This document shows, piece after piece, positions 8,459 through 18,969 of a stretch of 64,000 nucleotides of DNA. Position numbers and translations under genes: made by a program. Below the pieces are notes generated by a model that saw nothing but the letters and a program-made list of their open reading frames with translations, was not told the origin of the DNA and ran no database searches. Origin of the DNA: an uncultured Cellulomonadaceae bacterium (lineage in GTDB: Bacteria; Actinomycetota; Actinomycetes; Actinomycetales; Cellulomonadaceae); assembly GCA_947495165.1 (NCBI GenBank), contig CANLXM010000001.1, positions 1 through 64,000 of the forward strand, given 5' to 3'. Within the stretch, counting starts at the first letter, position 1, and every line of letters starts with the position of its first letter.

Positions 8459-9913
8459 ATGCCGCTGACGAGCTCCTCGCCTGCCCCTGACCGCGTCTGC
8501 CTGGCCGAGGCCACGCCGCCGATCGCCCTCGGCCCGCTCGACGGCCGCTACCGCGCCGCGGTCGCCCCGCTGGTAGACCACCTCTCCGAGGCCGCGCTCA
8601 ACCGCGAGCGCCTGCACGTCGAGGTCGAGTGGCTCATCCACCTGACCTCGCAGCAGGTGGTGCCCGGCGCCCCGACGCTCACCGACAACGAGCAGGGCTA
8701 CCTGCGCGCCGTGGTCTCCGACTTCAGCGCGGCCGGCATCGCCGAGCTCGCGGAGATCGAGCGGCAGACGGTCCACGACGTCAAGGCCGTGGAGTACTTC
8801 CTCAAGCGTCGCCTCGCCGCCGCTCCGGGCATCCTGGGCCAGGACACGAACCTGCCCGCCGTGAGCGAGCTCGTGCACTTCGCCTGCACGAGCGAGGACA
8901 TCAACAACCTCGCCTACTCGCTCATGGTGCGCGGCGCCGTCGAGCGCGTGTGGCTGCCCGCGGCCTACGAGCTCGTCGACCAGCTCGTCGCCATGGCGCG
9001 CGAGCACGCCGAGGTCCCGATGCTCGCCCGCACCCACGGCCAGCCCGCCACCCCCACCACGCTCGGCAAGGAGCTCGCGGTCCTCGCCCACCGCCTGCGC
9101 CGCCAGCTCACCCGGATCGAACGCGCGGAGTTCCTCGGCAAGCTCAACGGCGCGACCGGCACCTACGGCGCGCACGTCGCCGCCGTCCCGGGCGCCGACT
9201 GGCCCGAGGTCTCGCGCACCTTCGTCGAGCACCTCGGCCTCACCTGGAACCCGCTGACGACGCAGATCGAGAGCCACGACTGGCAGGCCGAGCTCTACAG
9301 CGACGTCGCACGGTTCAACCGGATCCTGCACAACCTCGCCACCGACATGTGGACGTATATCTCGCTCGGGGTCTTCACGCAGATCCCGGTCGCCGGCGCC
9401 ACCGGCTCCTCGACCATGCCGCACAAGGTGAACCCGATCCGGTTCGAGAACGCCGAGGCCAACCTCGAGATCTCGAGCGCCCTGCTGGACACGCTCGCCT
9501 CGACGCTCGTCACGAGCCGGCTGCAGCGCGACCTCACCGACTCGACCACGCAGCGCAACATCGGCCCCGCGTTCGGGCACTCCCTGCTCGCGATCGACAA
9601 CGTCGGCCGCGGCCTGACAGCGCTCGCGGTGGACCGCCGGATGCTGGACGCCGACCTCGACGCCAACTGGGAGGTCCTCGGCGAGGCCATCCAGTCCGCC
9701 ATGCGCGCCGCCGGCGTCGCGGGCGTGCCCGGCATGGAGAACCCGTACGAGCGGCTCAAGGACCTCACGCGCGGCCAGCGCCTCACGGGCGAGCAGATGC
9801 GGGAGTTCGTGGGCGGTCTCGGCCTGCCCGACGACGTCGCGGAGCGCCTGGCGGCGATGACGCCGGCGAGCTATGTGGGCCTGGCAGCGTCCCTGGTGGA
9901 CGACTACCTCTGA
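8459..9913 (+). CDS. purB: adenylosuccinate lyase
   Basis: Cytoplasmic lyase acting twice in purine synthesis: SAICAR to AICAR plus fumarate, and adenylosuccinate to AMP plus fumarate. 484 aa, the longer E. coli-like class. The fumarase/aspartase signature GSSTMPHKVNP is at 316-326; RTHGQPATPTTLGKE holds the conserved catalytic His193; FACTSEDINN is also family-typical. Starts at ATG 8459, 6 nt after AACAAT, so possibly leaderless. Transcribed with or after the small membrane protein; not in a pur operon. Confidence 0.95.
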   Translation: MPLTSSSPAPDRVCLAEATPPIALGPLDGRYRAAVAPLVDHLSEAALNRERLHVEVEWLIHLTSQQVVPGAPTLTDNEQGYLRAVVSDFSAAGIAELAEIERQTVHDVKAVEYFLKRRLAAAPGILGQDTNLPAVSELVHFACTSEDINNLAYSLMVRGAVERVWLPAAYELVDQLVAMAREHAEVPMLARTHGQPATPTTLGKELAVLAHRLRRQLTRIERAEFLGKLNGATGTYGAHVAAVPGADWPEVSRTFVEHLGLTWNPLTTQIESHDWQAELYSDVARFNRILHNLATDMWTYISLGVFTQIPVAGATGSSTMPHKVNPIRFENAEANLEISSALLDTLASTLVTSRLQRDLTDSTTQRNIGPAFGHSLLAIDNVGRGLTALAVDRRMLDADLDANWEVLGEAIQSAMRAAGVAGVPGMENPYERLKDLTRGQRLTGEQMREFVGGLGLPDDVAERLAAMTPASYVGLAASLVDDYL

Positions 9914-10022
9914 GCGCTCCAGACCAGAGCCTCAACCTGAGGTTCCGATGACCCGATAGACCAGGCAGACTTGCTCGGACGGCCGACACTCCCGACGACC
10001 GCCCCGTTCTCGTGGAGGTTCT

Positions 10023-12062
10023 GTGCGTCGCGCCCTGCTCTCGACGGTGCTCGCCGTCGCCATGCTCGTCGGCGGTCTGCCCGCGACCGCACCGACGGCC
10101 GCGGCCGCCGACGTCGAGTACCGCTCCGCGACGGTCCTCGTCCCCGGCGCCGAGCCGGGGGCACACCTCCGGCTGCACGAGTGGGCCGACGGCTGGCAGC
10201 TGGCAGGCTCCACGTGGACCGACCCGGAGCGCCGCGCAGACGTGTCCGTGGTCCCGGGCCGCACCTACACCCTCGAGCTCGCCGCGTCGGACACGCACTT
10301 CCACCAGTGGTGGGGCGGGGCCGAGGCCCCGCCGGTCAGGCTCGACGACGTCCTCACCTTCACGGCGGCACCCGTCGGCACGCCGATGGAGGTCCCCTTC
10401 GCGGTCACCCCCGCCGCCGCGGTACGCGGGAGGGTCTCCGCGGCGACGCCGAGCACGCCCACCGAGGTCCGGGTCACCGCCCACGTCCTGAGCGACTCAG
10501 CGGGTTGGGTCGCGGGACCCTCCACCGCCGTCGAGGCCGACGGCAGCTTCACCCTGAGCGGCCTGCGTCCGGGCCAGCGCTACGCGCTGCGCGCGGGCAG
10601 CCCGAAGCACGTCGACGCGTGGCTCGGCGGCAGCACCGACCCCATCGTGCCGGGCGCCGCCGCGCTCGTCGTCGCGCCGGCGAGCGGCACGAGCACCGAC
10701 GGGTATGCGCTCACTCTCGACACGCTGTCGACCGTGCTCGACCTGCAGCTCCGCGGCAGCGGCCTGGGAGGCCGCCCGCGCGTCCAGCTGCACGACGTCG
10801 GGACGGGAGCACGGACGCACAAGGAAGGCACAGGCAGCACGACCCAGTTTCCAGACCTCCGACCAGGCACGTACGTGGCCTCGGTGGACAACGACTTCGT
10901 CGGTGATGCCCACGGCGCGGTCGTCGTCGACGCACCCGCGGGAGCGCGGGTCGTCGCCACGGTGCAGGTGGCGCCCGTGACGTCGACGTCGCCTGCCGGT
11001 GGTGGCATGCTCCTGGGCCACGCGGAGCCCGGCCAGGTCCTGACCGCGGGCGACCCGGTGCCCTCCGGGGTCACGCCGCGCTACTGGTGGGTCTCCGGTG
11101 ATCGTGTCGTGGCAACCTCGCGGCAGCTCACCGTCCCCGCCTCGCTCCTCGGTGCCCCGCTCTCCGTCACGATGCTCGCGACCGCACCCGGCCGCCCGTC
11201 GTTCATCGAGACGTGGGGTCCGCTGACGGTCGAGCCCGCGCTCCCGACGGCGCTGCTGCAGCCCGTGTCGGTCACGGGAGCCCCGGTGGTCGGTTCGACC
11301 CTCCGGGCCTCAGGAGCCAGCTGGGCCACCCGCCCCACCGCGGTCCGGTACGTCTGGCTGCGCAACGGTCGCGCGATCCCCGACGCGACGAGCGCGGCGT
11401 ACGTGCTGACGTCCGCCGACGTCGGTGCGCGCCTCAGCGTGCAGGCGTCGGCCGAGTGGGGCGGACGGACCGGTCCGTCGACGACGTCCGCGCCGACCGC
11501 CCCGGTCACGCTCCGGCCTGGGCTCGCGTACACCCCGCGGGTGACAGGCACGGGGCGCGCGGGCACGAACCTGTGGATCGACGGGCTGCCCACGCACGCC
11601 GACCTGACGATCCGCTGGTTCCGCGACGGCAAGGTGATCGCCGGCGCGCGGGGCAGCGCCCGTCGGGTGACGCCGGCGGACGCCGGGGCGCGACTGCACG
11701 TCGAGGTCACGGCCGCGCACGAGGGTCATCAGACCGTGACGCGGCGCTCCGCCTCGGTGCGCATGCCGAAGCTGCGCGCCACCGTCAAGGTGGCCCTGGC
11801 CAAGAAGTCGGTCACGCGTGCCGCGAAGGCCAGGGCGACCGTCACCGTGAAGGTCCCGGGCGTCTCCCGGCCGACCGGGAAGATCGTCGTGAAGTACGGC
11901 AAGAAGTCGAAGACCTACACGCTCAAGGCCAGGTCGAAGGGCCGGCTCGTGATCACGCTGCCCAGGCTGGCGAAGGGCAAGCACGCCATCACCGCCACCT
12001 ACCGGGGCACGTCGCAGGTGGCGGCCAAGAAGAGCACGAAGGTGACGCTCAAGGTCTCCTGA
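10023..12062 (+). CDS. large secreted protein with Ig-like C-terminal domain
   Basis: 679 aa. A signal peptide covers about residues 1-29 (MRRALLSTVLAVAMLVGG, then TAAAA-D). The rest is extracellular, Thr/Val/Pro-rich beta structure: an N-terminal carboxypeptidase-regulatory-like part (FTLSGLRPGQRYALRAG), two repeat units of the type found in actinobacterial surface proteins (VGSTLRASGASWATRPTAV and VTGTGRAGTNLWIDGLPTH), and a Lys-rich Ig-like domain at about 588-679 (GKIVVKYGKKSKTYTLKA). No sortase motif, so secreted or wall-bound through charge. GTG start with GGAGG 6 nt upstream. No enzymatic motif; function unknown. Converges on hemA with 36 nt between stops. Confidence 0.85.
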   Translation: MRRALLSTVLAVAMLVGGLPATAPTAAAADVEYRSATVLVPGAEPGAHLRLHEWADGWQLAGSTWTDPERRADVSVVPGRTYTLELAASDTHFHQWWGGAEAPPVRLDDVLTFTAAPVGTPMEVPFAVTPAAAVRGRVSAATPSTPTEVRVTAHVLSDSAGWVAGPSTAVEADGSFTLSGLRPGQRYALRAGSPKHVDAWLGGSTDPIVPGAAALVVAPASGTSTDGYALTLDTLSTVLDLQLRGSGLGGRPRVQLHDVGTGARTHKEGTGSTTQFPDLRPGTYVASVDNDFVGDAHGAVVVDAPAGARVVATVQVAPVTSTSPAGGGMLLGHAEPGQVLTAGDPVPSGVTPRYWWVSGDRVVATSRQLTVPASLLGAPLSVTMLATAPGRPSFIETWGPLTVEPALPTALLQPVSVTGAPVVGSTLRASGASWATRPTAVRYVWLRNGRAIPDATSAAYVLTSADVGARLSVQASAEWGGRTGPSTTSAPTAPVTLRPGLAYTPRVTGTGRAGTNLWIDGLPTHADLTIRWFRDGKVIAGARGSARRVTPADAGARLHVEVTAAHEGHQTVTRRSASVRMPKLRATVKVALAKKSVTRAAKARATVTVKVPGVSRPTGKIVVKYGKKSKTYTLKARSKGRLVITLPRLAKGKHAITATYRGTSQVAAKKSTKVTLKVS

Positions 12063-12098
12063 CGCGCGGTGTCCGCAGCGCTCGGGCGACGCAGCCGC

Positions 12099-13364
12099 TC
12101 AGGCGATCGAGCCGACCTGGGCGCGCACGGCTGCCTTGGCGGCCATGATCGCCGCGTGCAGGCGCGCCCGGACCTCCTGGCGCAGCGTCTTCTCGGCACG
12201 CGCCCGGGCCGGGGCGTCCAGACGCTGGTCCTCGAGCGCAGCGACGCCCGCGACGACCTCGGCGCGGGCGAGCTCCTCGAGCGCGCGGATCTCGTCGACC
12301 ACCGCGAGGTCGACGCTGCGCGCGGCGAGCCGCTCCGAGAACTCCTCGACGGCGTCGGCCACGACCTCGCGGGCGCGCTCGACGGGCTCGGTGCCGACCT
12401 GCGGGGCGTTCGCCCGGATGGTCGCGAGGTCGAGGAGCAGCACGCCCTCGACGTCGGCGACGTCCGCCTCGACGTCCCGCTGCAGGGCGAGGTCGAGCAG
12501 CACGAGCGGGCGGGCCGGCGCGTCGGGCTCGTGCGCCCGGTCCTCGGCGAGCACGGTGGCCCGCTCGCGCGCGGAGGCCACCGCGGCGGCGTCGAGCACG
12601 GTCCCGATGCGACCCGAGCAGGAGACGACGACGTCGGCGTCCGCGAGCGCCTCGACAAGACCGTCGACGGGGATCGAGTCGACCCCGCGCGCGGCGGCGA
12701 AGGCCTCGGCGCGGCCCGAGCGCGAGTAGACGCGGACGTCGTCGCACCCGCGGGCGCGCAGCGCAGCGAGCGAAGCCCCCGCGTACGACCCGGTGCCGAT
12801 GAGGATGACGCGGGCCTGGCGCCACGGGGGCGCCGCGGCGGCCACCAAGTCCAACCCGACGTTGACGATCGAGCGTCCGGCCGAGCCCAGGCCCGTGGCG
12901 GCCTCGACGCGCCGCGAGACGCGGGACGCGAACTGGAACGCCTGCTCGAGCGTCGTGGACGTCATGCCGGCCGCGTGCGCAGTGGTCAGGGCGCGCCGGA
13001 CCTGGCCGGCGATCTCGCGCTCGCCGACCACCATCGAGTCGAGCCCGGAGGCGACCTCGAACAGGTGGCGCGTGGCGTCGTCGGCGGAGCGTTGCCGCAG
13101 GGCGTCACGCACGTCGCCCGGGTCGATGTCGCCCGACGACGCGACCGCATCCGTGAGGGCAGCGGCGATCTCGTCCGCCGCGGCGCCGTCGGGGGTCTCC
13201 ACGTAGACCTCGAGCCTGTTGCACGTCGCGAGGACGACCGCACCGGTGACCGTGGGGCACGCCGCGACCAGGTCACGGCCCACCGAGGTCGCCCCTGAGC
13301 TGAGGCGCTCGAGGACGTCCAGGTCGAGGTCACGGTGCGAAGCACTGAAGGAAAGGAGATTCAC
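12099..13364 (-). CDS. hemA: glutamyl-tRNA reductase
   Basis: First committed step of C5 haem synthesis: reduces glutamyl-tRNA(Glu) with NADPH to glutamate-1-semialdehyde. 421 aa: catalytic domain with nucleophile Cys48 in [10 protein letters not shown] and [13 protein letters not shown], Rossmann NADPH domain ([21 protein letters not shown]), and C-terminal helical dimerisation domain. Oriented away from hemE with only 47 bp between the start codons, so hemA and the hemE operon must share or overlap promoter space, a simple way to co-regulate. Start ATG 13364, preceded by GGAAAGGAG. Confidence 0.95.
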   Translation of the reverse strand: MNLLSFSASHRDLDLDVLERLSSGATSVGRDLVAACPTVTGAVVLATCNRLEVYVETPDGAAADEIAAALTDAVASSGDIDPGDVRDALRQRSADDATRHLFEVASGLDSMVVGEREIAGQVRRALTTAHAAGMTSTTLEQAFQFASRVSRRVEAATGLGSAGRSIVNVGLDLVAAAAPPWRQARVILIGTGSYAGASLAALRARGCDDVRVYSRSGRAEAFAAARGVDSIPVDGLVEALADADVVVSCSGRIGTVLDAAAVASARERATVLAEDRAHEPDAPARPLVLLDLALQRDVEADVADVEGVLLLDLATIRANAPQVGTEPVERAREVVADAVEEFSERLAARSVDLAVVDEIRALEELARAEVVAGVAALEDQRLDAPARARAEKTLRQEVRARLHAAIMAAKAAVRAQVGSIA

Positions 13365-13411
13365 GGCCCCTCGATTTAAGCATCGGGCGCATTCCGGAGC
13401 ACAATCGACGG

Positions 13412-14524
13412 GTGAACATCACATCCGGCCACCCATTATCTGACGGGACGACAGAAAACTCGCGGATCGTGCGCGCGTTCCGCGGCGACCGTCCCGACGT
13501 CACCCCCGTCTGGTTCATGCGTCAGGCCGGCCGCTCGCTGCCTGAGTACCGCGAGCTGCGCGCCGGCACGGGCATGATCGAGTCCTGCCTGCGCCCCGAC
13601 CTCGCGAGCGAGATCACGCTGCAGCCCGTGCGGCGCCACGGCGTCGACGCGGGGATCTTCTTCTCCGACATCGTCGTCCCGCTGCGCCTCGCCGGCGTGG
13701 ACGTCGACATCGCCCCGGGCGTGGGGCCGGTCCTCGGGTCCCCCGTGCGTACCGCCGATGACGTCGCACGCCTGAACGACCTCCGGCTCACCGACGCGGC
13801 GCTCGCCCCCGTCGCCGAGGCCGTCGCACTCACCGTGGCCGGCCTCGCCGAGCTCCCGGGAGCGAGCGGCGCGGGCGACACCCCGCTCATCGGTTTCGCC
13901 GGCGCGCCCTTCACCCTCGCGGCGTACATGGTCGAGGGCCGACCCTCGCGCGACCACCTCGCCGCGCGCGCCATGATGCACGGCCAGCCCGACGTCTGGG
14001 ACGCCCTCCTGCGCTGGTGCGCGAGCGTCACCGGCCACTTCCTCGCGGCCCAGGTGCGCGCCGGCGCGAGCGCCGCCCAGCTGTTCGACTCGTGGGCCGG
14101 GTCGCTCTCCCTCGCGGACTACGAGCGCTGCGTCGCCCCCTACTCGAGCCTCGCGCTGCGCGAGGTCCGCAGCCTCGAGATCGGCGGGCGCCCCGTGCCC
14201 GTCATCCACTTCGGCACGTCGACCGGCCACCTGCTGACGGCCATGCGCGACGTCGGGGCGGACGTCGTGGGCGTCGACCACCGCACGCCGCTGTCCGAGG
14301 CCAGCACGCTGCTGGGCGACGCCGTGCCGCTGCAGGGCAACATCGACCCGGCGATGCTCTTCACGCCCGAGCCGGTGCTGCACGCCCACGCCCGCGACGT
14401 CCTCGCCCAGGGCCGCCAGGCCCCGGCGCACGTCGTCAACCTCGGGCACGGCGTCCCCCCGGACACCGATCCCGCGGTCCTCACCCGCCTCGTCCAGGTC
14501 GTGCACGAGACGGCGCTGCCGTGA
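13412..14524 (+). CDS. hemE: uroporphyrinogen decarboxylase
   Basis: Removes four acetate carboxyls from uroporphyrinogen III to give coproporphyrinogen III. 370 aa. Signatures: [12 protein letters not shown]-type sequence as [18 protein letters not shown] near residue 40, [26 protein letters not shown] and [10 protein letters not shown]. First gene of the eight-gene hem operon. GTG 13412 stands 6 nt after CACAAT, consistent with a leaderless message; no Shine-Dalgarno is seen. Its stop overlaps the next start as GTGA. Confidence 0.95.
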   Translation: MNITSGHPLSDGTTENSRIVRAFRGDRPDVTPVWFMRQAGRSLPEYRELRAGTGMIESCLRPDLASEITLQPVRRHGVDAGIFFSDIVVPLRLAGVDVDIAPGVGPVLGSPVRTADDVARLNDLRLTDAALAPVAEAVALTVAGLAELPGASGAGDTPLIGFAGAPFTLAAYMVEGRPSRDHLAARAMMHGQPDVWDALLRWCASVTGHFLAAQVRAGASAAQLFDSWAGSLSLADYERCVAPYSSLALREVRSLEIGGRPVPVIHFGTSTGHLLTAMRDVGADVVGVDHRTPLSEASTLLGDAVPLQGNIDPAMLFTPEPVLHAHARDVLAQGRQAPAHVVNLGHGVPPDTDPAVLTRLVQVVHETALP

Positions 14525-16014
14525 GTCGCCGGGCGCCGCGCGTCGTCGTCGTCGGCGGCGGCGTCGCGGGGCTCGTCATCGCGCGCGACCTCGCCCGCGC
14601 CGGCCTGAACGTCGAGCTGCTCGAGGGCTCGCGCCACCTGGGTGGCGTCGTCGGGCCGCTGACCGTCCAGCGCGACCCGACGGCCGAGGCGGCCGGGCGC
14701 GGGCGGTTCCGCACGGTCGTCGTCGACGCGGGCGCGGAGTCGTTCGCGACCCGCAGCGTCGCCGTGGCAGACCTGCTCGAGGAGCTGCACCTGACCTCGC
14801 GCGTCGTGCCCCCCTCCCCGGTCGGCGCCTGGGTCGCGCACGACGCGGGCGCCGCGCCGCTGCCCCGCTCCGGGGTGCTCGGCATCCCGACGGACCTCGC
14901 GGAGATCGACCGCGTCGCGGGCCGGGCGGCGGTGCGACGGGCGCGCCTCGACCGCTGGCTGCCGCGCCGCGTCGGCACGGGCCGCCGCGGCACGAGCGTG
15001 AGCCTCGGCCACCTGGTCCGCGCCCGGCTCGGCCGCGAGGTGCTCGACCGGCTGGTCGCTCCCGTCGCCGGAGGCGTGCACTCGACCGACCCGATGCTGC
15101 TCGACGTCGACGCGGTGGCGCCGGGTCTGCGCCGTGCCGTGGCCGAGCACGGCGCGCTCATGGCCGCCGCGGCGGCCCTGCGCGCCGCGGCACCGGCGGG
15201 CGCGGCCGTGGCGGGGATCCGCGGCGGGATGCACCACCTCGTCACCGCGCTGGCCGACGAGGTCGTCGGTCACGGCGGCGTGATCCGCCCCAGGGCGCGC
15301 GTGGACGCGATCGAGCGGGTGGCGGGCACCGGACGCTCCCCCTGGCGTCTGACGCTCGCCGACGGCGCCACGCTCGGGGCCGCGCACGTCGTCGTCGCGA
15401 CCGACCTCCCTGCCGCCGGCGCGCTCCTCGCCCCGCTGCTCCCCGGCGTCGCGATCCCCCAGCCGTCCGCGGGCGCCGGCGTCAGCCTCGTGACGCTGGT
15501 GCTGGACCACCCGGGCCTCAACGACGCCCCGCGCGGCACCGGTGTGCTCGTCGCCCCCGGCGCCGGGCCCGCCCTGGGCATCCACGCCAAGGCACTGACG
15601 CACGCGAGCGCCAAGTGGGACTGGGTCCGCGACGCGCTGCCGCGCGACCACCACGTGGTCCGGTTGTCGTTCGGGCGGCTCGGCGACGCGGTCGACGCGC
15701 GCACGACGTCGAACGACGCCCTCGTCGCGGCGGCGATCCACGACGTCGGCGTGCTGCTCGGGGTCCCGGTGGAGCCCGCCCAGGTCGTCGGGTCCGCTGT
15801 CGTGCGGTTCCCGGCCGGGCTGCCCTACGCGGGGGTGGGGCACGCCGCCCGCGTGCGCGCCGTGCGCGAGGCCGCGCACGAGCACCCCGGCCTCCACGTG
15901 GCCGGGGCGTGGATCGCGGGCACCGGCCTGGCATCCGTGGTCGCCGACGCCCGCGCGGTCGCGGCGACCCTCGTCGGGCAGCTCAAGAATGGCGGCGGCG
16001 CGGTCGCGGTTTAG
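14521..16014 (+). CDS. hemY: coproporphyrinogen III / protoporphyrinogen oxidase (FAD)
   Basis: FAD-dependent six-electron oxidase; with HemQ present, the expected reaction is coproporphyrinogen III to coproporphyrin III (CgoX). 497 aa. N-terminal dinucleotide motif VVVVGGGVAGLVIARDLARAG followed by ELLEGSRHLGG; C-terminal FAD-contact region HVAGAWIAGTGLASVVADA. GTG 14521 overlaps the hemE stop (GTGA), giving translational coupling. A 106-nt gap follows before hemQ, the longest in the operon, containing three TTTCC(C)G repeats (16039, 16057, 16084) of unknown meaning. Confidence 0.92.
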   Translation: MSRRAPRVVVVGGGVAGLVIARDLARAGLNVELLEGSRHLGGVVGPLTVQRDPTAEAAGRGRFRTVVVDAGAESFATRSVAVADLLEELHLTSRVVPPSPVGAWVAHDAGAAPLPRSGVLGIPTDLAEIDRVAGRAAVRRARLDRWLPRRVGTGRRGTSVSLGHLVRARLGREVLDRLVAPVAGGVHSTDPMLLDVDAVAPGLRRAVAEHGALMAAAAALRAAAPAGAAVAGIRGGMHHLVTALADEVVGHGGVIRPRARVDAIERVAGTGRSPWRLTLADGATLGAAHVVVATDLPAAGALLAPLLPGVAIPQPSAGAGVSLVTLVLDHPGLNDAPRGTGVLVAPGAGPALGIHAKALTHASAKWDWVRDALPRDHHVVRLSFGRLGDAVDARTTSNDALVAAAIHDVGVLLGVPVEPAQVVGSAVVRFPAGLPYAGVGHAARVRAVREAAHEHPGLHVAGAWIAGTGLASVVADARAVAATLVGQLKNGGGAVAV

Positions 16015-16120
16015 CCGCTCGGGAGCGTTGCGGACGTCTTTCCCGACAAGTCGTCATTTCCCGGTGTGACATTCCTCCGTCGATTTCCGTTCGCCTCGCG
16101 GCGGGCGCAGACTGAGGGCC

Positions 16121-16846
16121 ATGACCTCCTCCGACGTGTACGGCGGCGCGTCCGCCACCGAGACCGGACCCGAACCGGTCGCCTACACCCTCTGGGCCGT
16201 CCTCCGCCGCGACCCCGCCGCCCCCGCGGCTTCCGCCGACGCCGCGACGCTCGCCGCCGAGCTCGACGCCGCGGCCGCGAGCCTGCCCGGCGACGTCACC
16301 GTCCGCGGCTTCTACGACGTGTCGGGCCTGCGCGCGGACGCGGACGCCATGGTGTGGCTGCACGGCGCCGAGGCCGCCGAGGTCCAGTCCGGCCTGCGCG
16401 CGCTGCGCCGCACCGGCCTGCTCGCCCCGCTCCTGCCGACGTGGAACGCGATGGGCGTGCACCGTCCCGCGGAGTTCACCGCGCGCCACCTGCCGGCCTA
16501 CATGCGCGACGTGCCGCCCGCCCGCTGGCTGACGCTCTACCCGTTCGTGCGCTCCTACGAGTGGTACCTGCTGCCCGAGGAGGAGCGCCGCACGATGCTG
16601 CGCGACCACGGCATGATGGGCCGCGACTACCCCCAGGTGCTCGCCAACACGGTCTCTGCGTTCGCGCTCGGCGACTACGAGTGGCTGCTCGGGCTCGAGG
16701 CCGACGAGCTCACCGACCTGGTCGACCTCATGCGGCACCTGCGCTACACCGAGGCGCGTCGCCACGTCCGCGAGGAGGTCCCGTTCTACACGGGGCGCCG
16801 CGTCGAGGCTGCGGAGCTCGCCGAGATCCTGGTCGGCTCAGCGTGA
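16121..16846 (+). CDS. hemQ: coproheme decarboxylase HemQ/ChdC
   Basis: Last step of the coproporphyrin-dependent pathway: H2O2-driven decarboxylation of coproheme to haem b. 241 aa, actinobacterial chlorite-dismutase-like fold. By alignment in mind with the Staphylococcus enzyme, the radical Tyr is Tyr149 in EWYLLPEEERR and the proximal haem His is His163 in RDHGMMGRDYP; HLRYTEARRHV is also family-typical. ATG start with GAGGG 5 nt upstream. Its stop overlaps hemH (GTGA). Its presence defines the pathway used by the whole cluster. Confidence 0.95.
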   Translation: MTSSDVYGGASATETGPEPVAYTLWAVLRRDPAAPAASADAATLAAELDAAAASLPGDVTVRGFYDVSGLRADADAMVWLHGAEAAEVQSGLRALRRTGLLAPLLPTWNAMGVHRPAEFTARHLPAYMRDVPPARWLTLYPFVRSYEWYLLPEEERRTMLRDHGMMGRDYPQVLANTVSAFALGDYEWLLGLEADELTDLVDLMRHLRYTEARRHVREEVPFYTGRRVEAAELAEILVGSA

Positions 16847-18033
16847 GCACCCTCGAGGACTACTTCGCCTCCGTCGCCAGCGCGCTGCCCGCACGCACGT
16901 CCACGGAACCGACGCCGTACGACGCGGTCCTCCTGCTCGGCTTCGGCGGACCCGAGGGCCAGGACGACGTCCTGCCCTACCTGCGCAACGTCACCGGCGG
17001 CCGGGGCATCCCCGACGAGCGCCTCGAGGAGGTCGCGGTCCACTACCGCGCCTACGGCGGGGTGAGCCCGATCAACGAGCAGAACCGCCAGCTGCGCGCG
17101 GCCCTCGAGACCGAGCTCGCCGCCCGCGGCTGGGACCTGCCCGTGGTGTGGGGCAACCGGAACTGGGCTCCCTACCTCGCCGACACGTTGCGCGAGGCGC
17201 ACGCCGCGGGCTACCGGCGCATCCTCACCCTCGTCACGAGCGCGTACTCGTCCTACTCCGGCTGCCGCCAGTACCGCGAGGACCTCGCCCGCGCGCTCGA
17301 GGAGACCGGCCTGACCGGCGAGCTGCAGATCGACAAGATCCGTCAGTACTTCGACCACCCCGGGTTCGTCGGCCCGTTCGTCGACGGCGTGCAGGGCGCC
17401 ACCGCCCGTCTCCGCGAGCAGCTCGCCCAGACGACCGGCGCACAGGCGTCCGCCGCGCAGGCGTCGGCCGACGACGTCCGCGTCCTGTTCTCGACCCACT
17501 CGATCCCGACGCGCGCGGCAGGCGCCACCGGCCCGCAGGACGGCGTGCCGTGGCGCGACGGCGGCGCGTACGAGTCCCAGCACCTCGCCGTCGCGGCCCT
17601 CGTCATGGACGCCGCCGGCCTCGCCGGGACGCCCTGGGAGCTCGTGTACCAGTCGCGCTCGGGCGCACCGACGACGCCGTGGCTCGAGCCCGACATCAAC
17701 GACCGCATCACCGAGCTCGCCGCCGAGGGCGTGCGCGGCGTCGTGATCGTGCCGCTGGGGTTCGTCTCCGACCACATGGAGGTCCTGTGGGACCTCGACA
17801 ACGAGGCCATGACCACGGCGACGTCCCTGGGGCTCGTTGCGGAGCGCGTGCCCACCCCCGGCGTCGACCCGCAGTTCGTCACCGGTCTGGCCGACCTCGT
17901 GGGCGAGCGGCTCGAGGGCGCCACGCGGCGCTCCGACACGCGCCTGGGTCCCTGGTTCGACGTCTGCCCCTCAGGGTGCTGCCTGAACCCGGCGGGCACG
18001 GTGAAGCCCACGGTCGCGGGGGCCGACTCGTGA
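16843..18033 (+). CDS. hemH: coproporphyrin III ferrochelatase
   Basis: Inserts Fe(II) into coproporphyrin III (CpfC). 396 aa. Motifs: LLLGFGGPEG, HYRAYGGVSPINEQ, catalytic His in FSTHSIPT, and VSDHMEVLWDLDNEA. Four cysteines, Cys141 in YSGCRQYRED and Cys375/Cys379/Cys380 in CPSGCCLNP, are placed like the [2Fe-2S] ligands of other actinobacterial ferrochelatases, though the C-terminal spacing (C-x3-C-C) differs from the mycobacterial one I recall; cluster binding is inference. GTG start overlapping hemQ and stop overlapping hemC, both as GTGA. Confidence 0.95.
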   Translation: MSTLEDYFASVASALPARTSTEPTPYDAVLLLGFGGPEGQDDVLPYLRNVTGGRGIPDERLEEVAVHYRAYGGVSPINEQNRQLRAALETELAARGWDLPVVWGNRNWAPYLADTLREAHAAGYRRILTLVTSAYSSYSGCRQYREDLARALEETGLTGELQIDKIRQYFDHPGFVGPFVDGVQGATARLREQLAQTTGAQASAAQASADDVRVLFSTHSIPTRAAGATGPQDGVPWRDGGAYESQHLAVAALVMDAAGLAGTPWELVYQSRSGAPTTPWLEPDINDRITELAAEGVRGVVIVPLGFVSDHMEVLWDLDNEAMTTATSLGLVAERVPTPGVDPQFVTGLADLVGERLEGATRRSDTRLGPWFDVCPSGCCLNPAGTVKPTVAGADS

Positions 18034-18965
18034 CGACCGTCCGCATCGGCACCCGCGCGTCCGCGCTCGCGACCACCCAGACCGGTCACGTGGCCGACGC
18101 GCTCACGGCCGCAGGCGGCGCCGAGGTCGAGACCGTGCACGTGCGCACCGACGGTGACCGTCTCCGGGGCTCGCTGACCCAGCTCGGCGGGACCGGTGTG
18201 TTCGTCACCGCGCTGCGCGACGCGCTCCTGGAGGGGCGCTGCGACGTCGCCGTGCACTCGCTCAAGGACCTGCCCACCGGCGCCGCCCCCGGGCTCGTCA
18301 CCGCGGCCGTGCCCGAGCGTGTCGACCCGCGCGACGCCCTCTGCGCGCGTGACGACCACACCCTCGAGACCCTCCCGCAGGGCTCGCGCGTGGGCACCGG
18401 CTCCCCGCGGCGCAAGGCGCAGCTGCTCGCGGTCCGCCCCGACCTCGACGTCGTGGACATCCGCGGCAACGTCGGCACCCGCCTCGCCCGCATCACGGAC
18501 GACCTCGACGCCGTCGTGCTCGCGGCCGCCGGCCTCGCGCGCCTGGACATGCTCGACGCGGCCACCGACCTCCTCGACCCGACCGTCATGCTGCCCGCCG
18601 CGGGCCAGGGCGCCCTCGCCGTCGAGTGCCGCGCCGGCGAGCAGGACGCGATCGCTGGTCTCACCTCCCTCGACCACCTGCCCACCCGGGTCGCCGTCGC
18701 CGCCGAGCGCGCGCTGCTCGAGCACCTGGAGGCGGGGTGCGCCGCGCCGGTCGGCGCCCTCGGCCTCGTCGACGGCGCGACGCTGCGCCTCGACGCGGTG
18801 GTCGCCGCCCTCGACGGGTCGAGCGTGCTGCGCGACCACCGGGAGGTCGCGCTCGGCCCGGACCCCGTGGCCCAGGCGGTCGCGCTCGGCCGCGAGGCCG
18901 CGACGGACCTGCTCGCCCAGGGGGCCGCTGCGCTTGCACCGGTCGGGCCCGCCGGGCGAGAGTGA
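18030..18965 (+). CDS. hemC: porphobilinogen deaminase (hydroxymethylbilane synthase)
   Basis: Condenses four porphobilinogens into hydroxymethylbilane. 311 aa, standard length. Motifs: IGTRASALATTQTGHVADAL at the N terminus, VHSLKDLPT (catalytic Asp80), GTGSPRRKAQL, and the dipyrromethane cofactor attachment Cys237 in LEAGCAAPVGA. GTG start overlapping hemH. hemD follows 4 nt after the stop. Confidence 0.96.
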   Translation: MTTVRIGTRASALATTQTGHVADALTAAGGAEVETVHVRTDGDRLRGSLTQLGGTGVFVTALRDALLEGRCDVAVHSLKDLPTGAAPGLVTAAVPERVDPRDALCARDDHTLETLPQGSRVGTGSPRRKAQLLAVRPDLDVVDIRGNVGTRLARITDDLDAVVLAAAGLARLDMLDAATDLLDPTVMLPAAGQGALAVECRAGEQDAIAGLTSLDHLPTRVAVAAERALLEHLEAGCAAPVGALGLVDGATLRLDAVVAALDGSSVLRDHREVALGPDPVAQAVALGREAATDLLAQGAAALAPVGPAGRE

Positions 18966-18969
18966 AGCA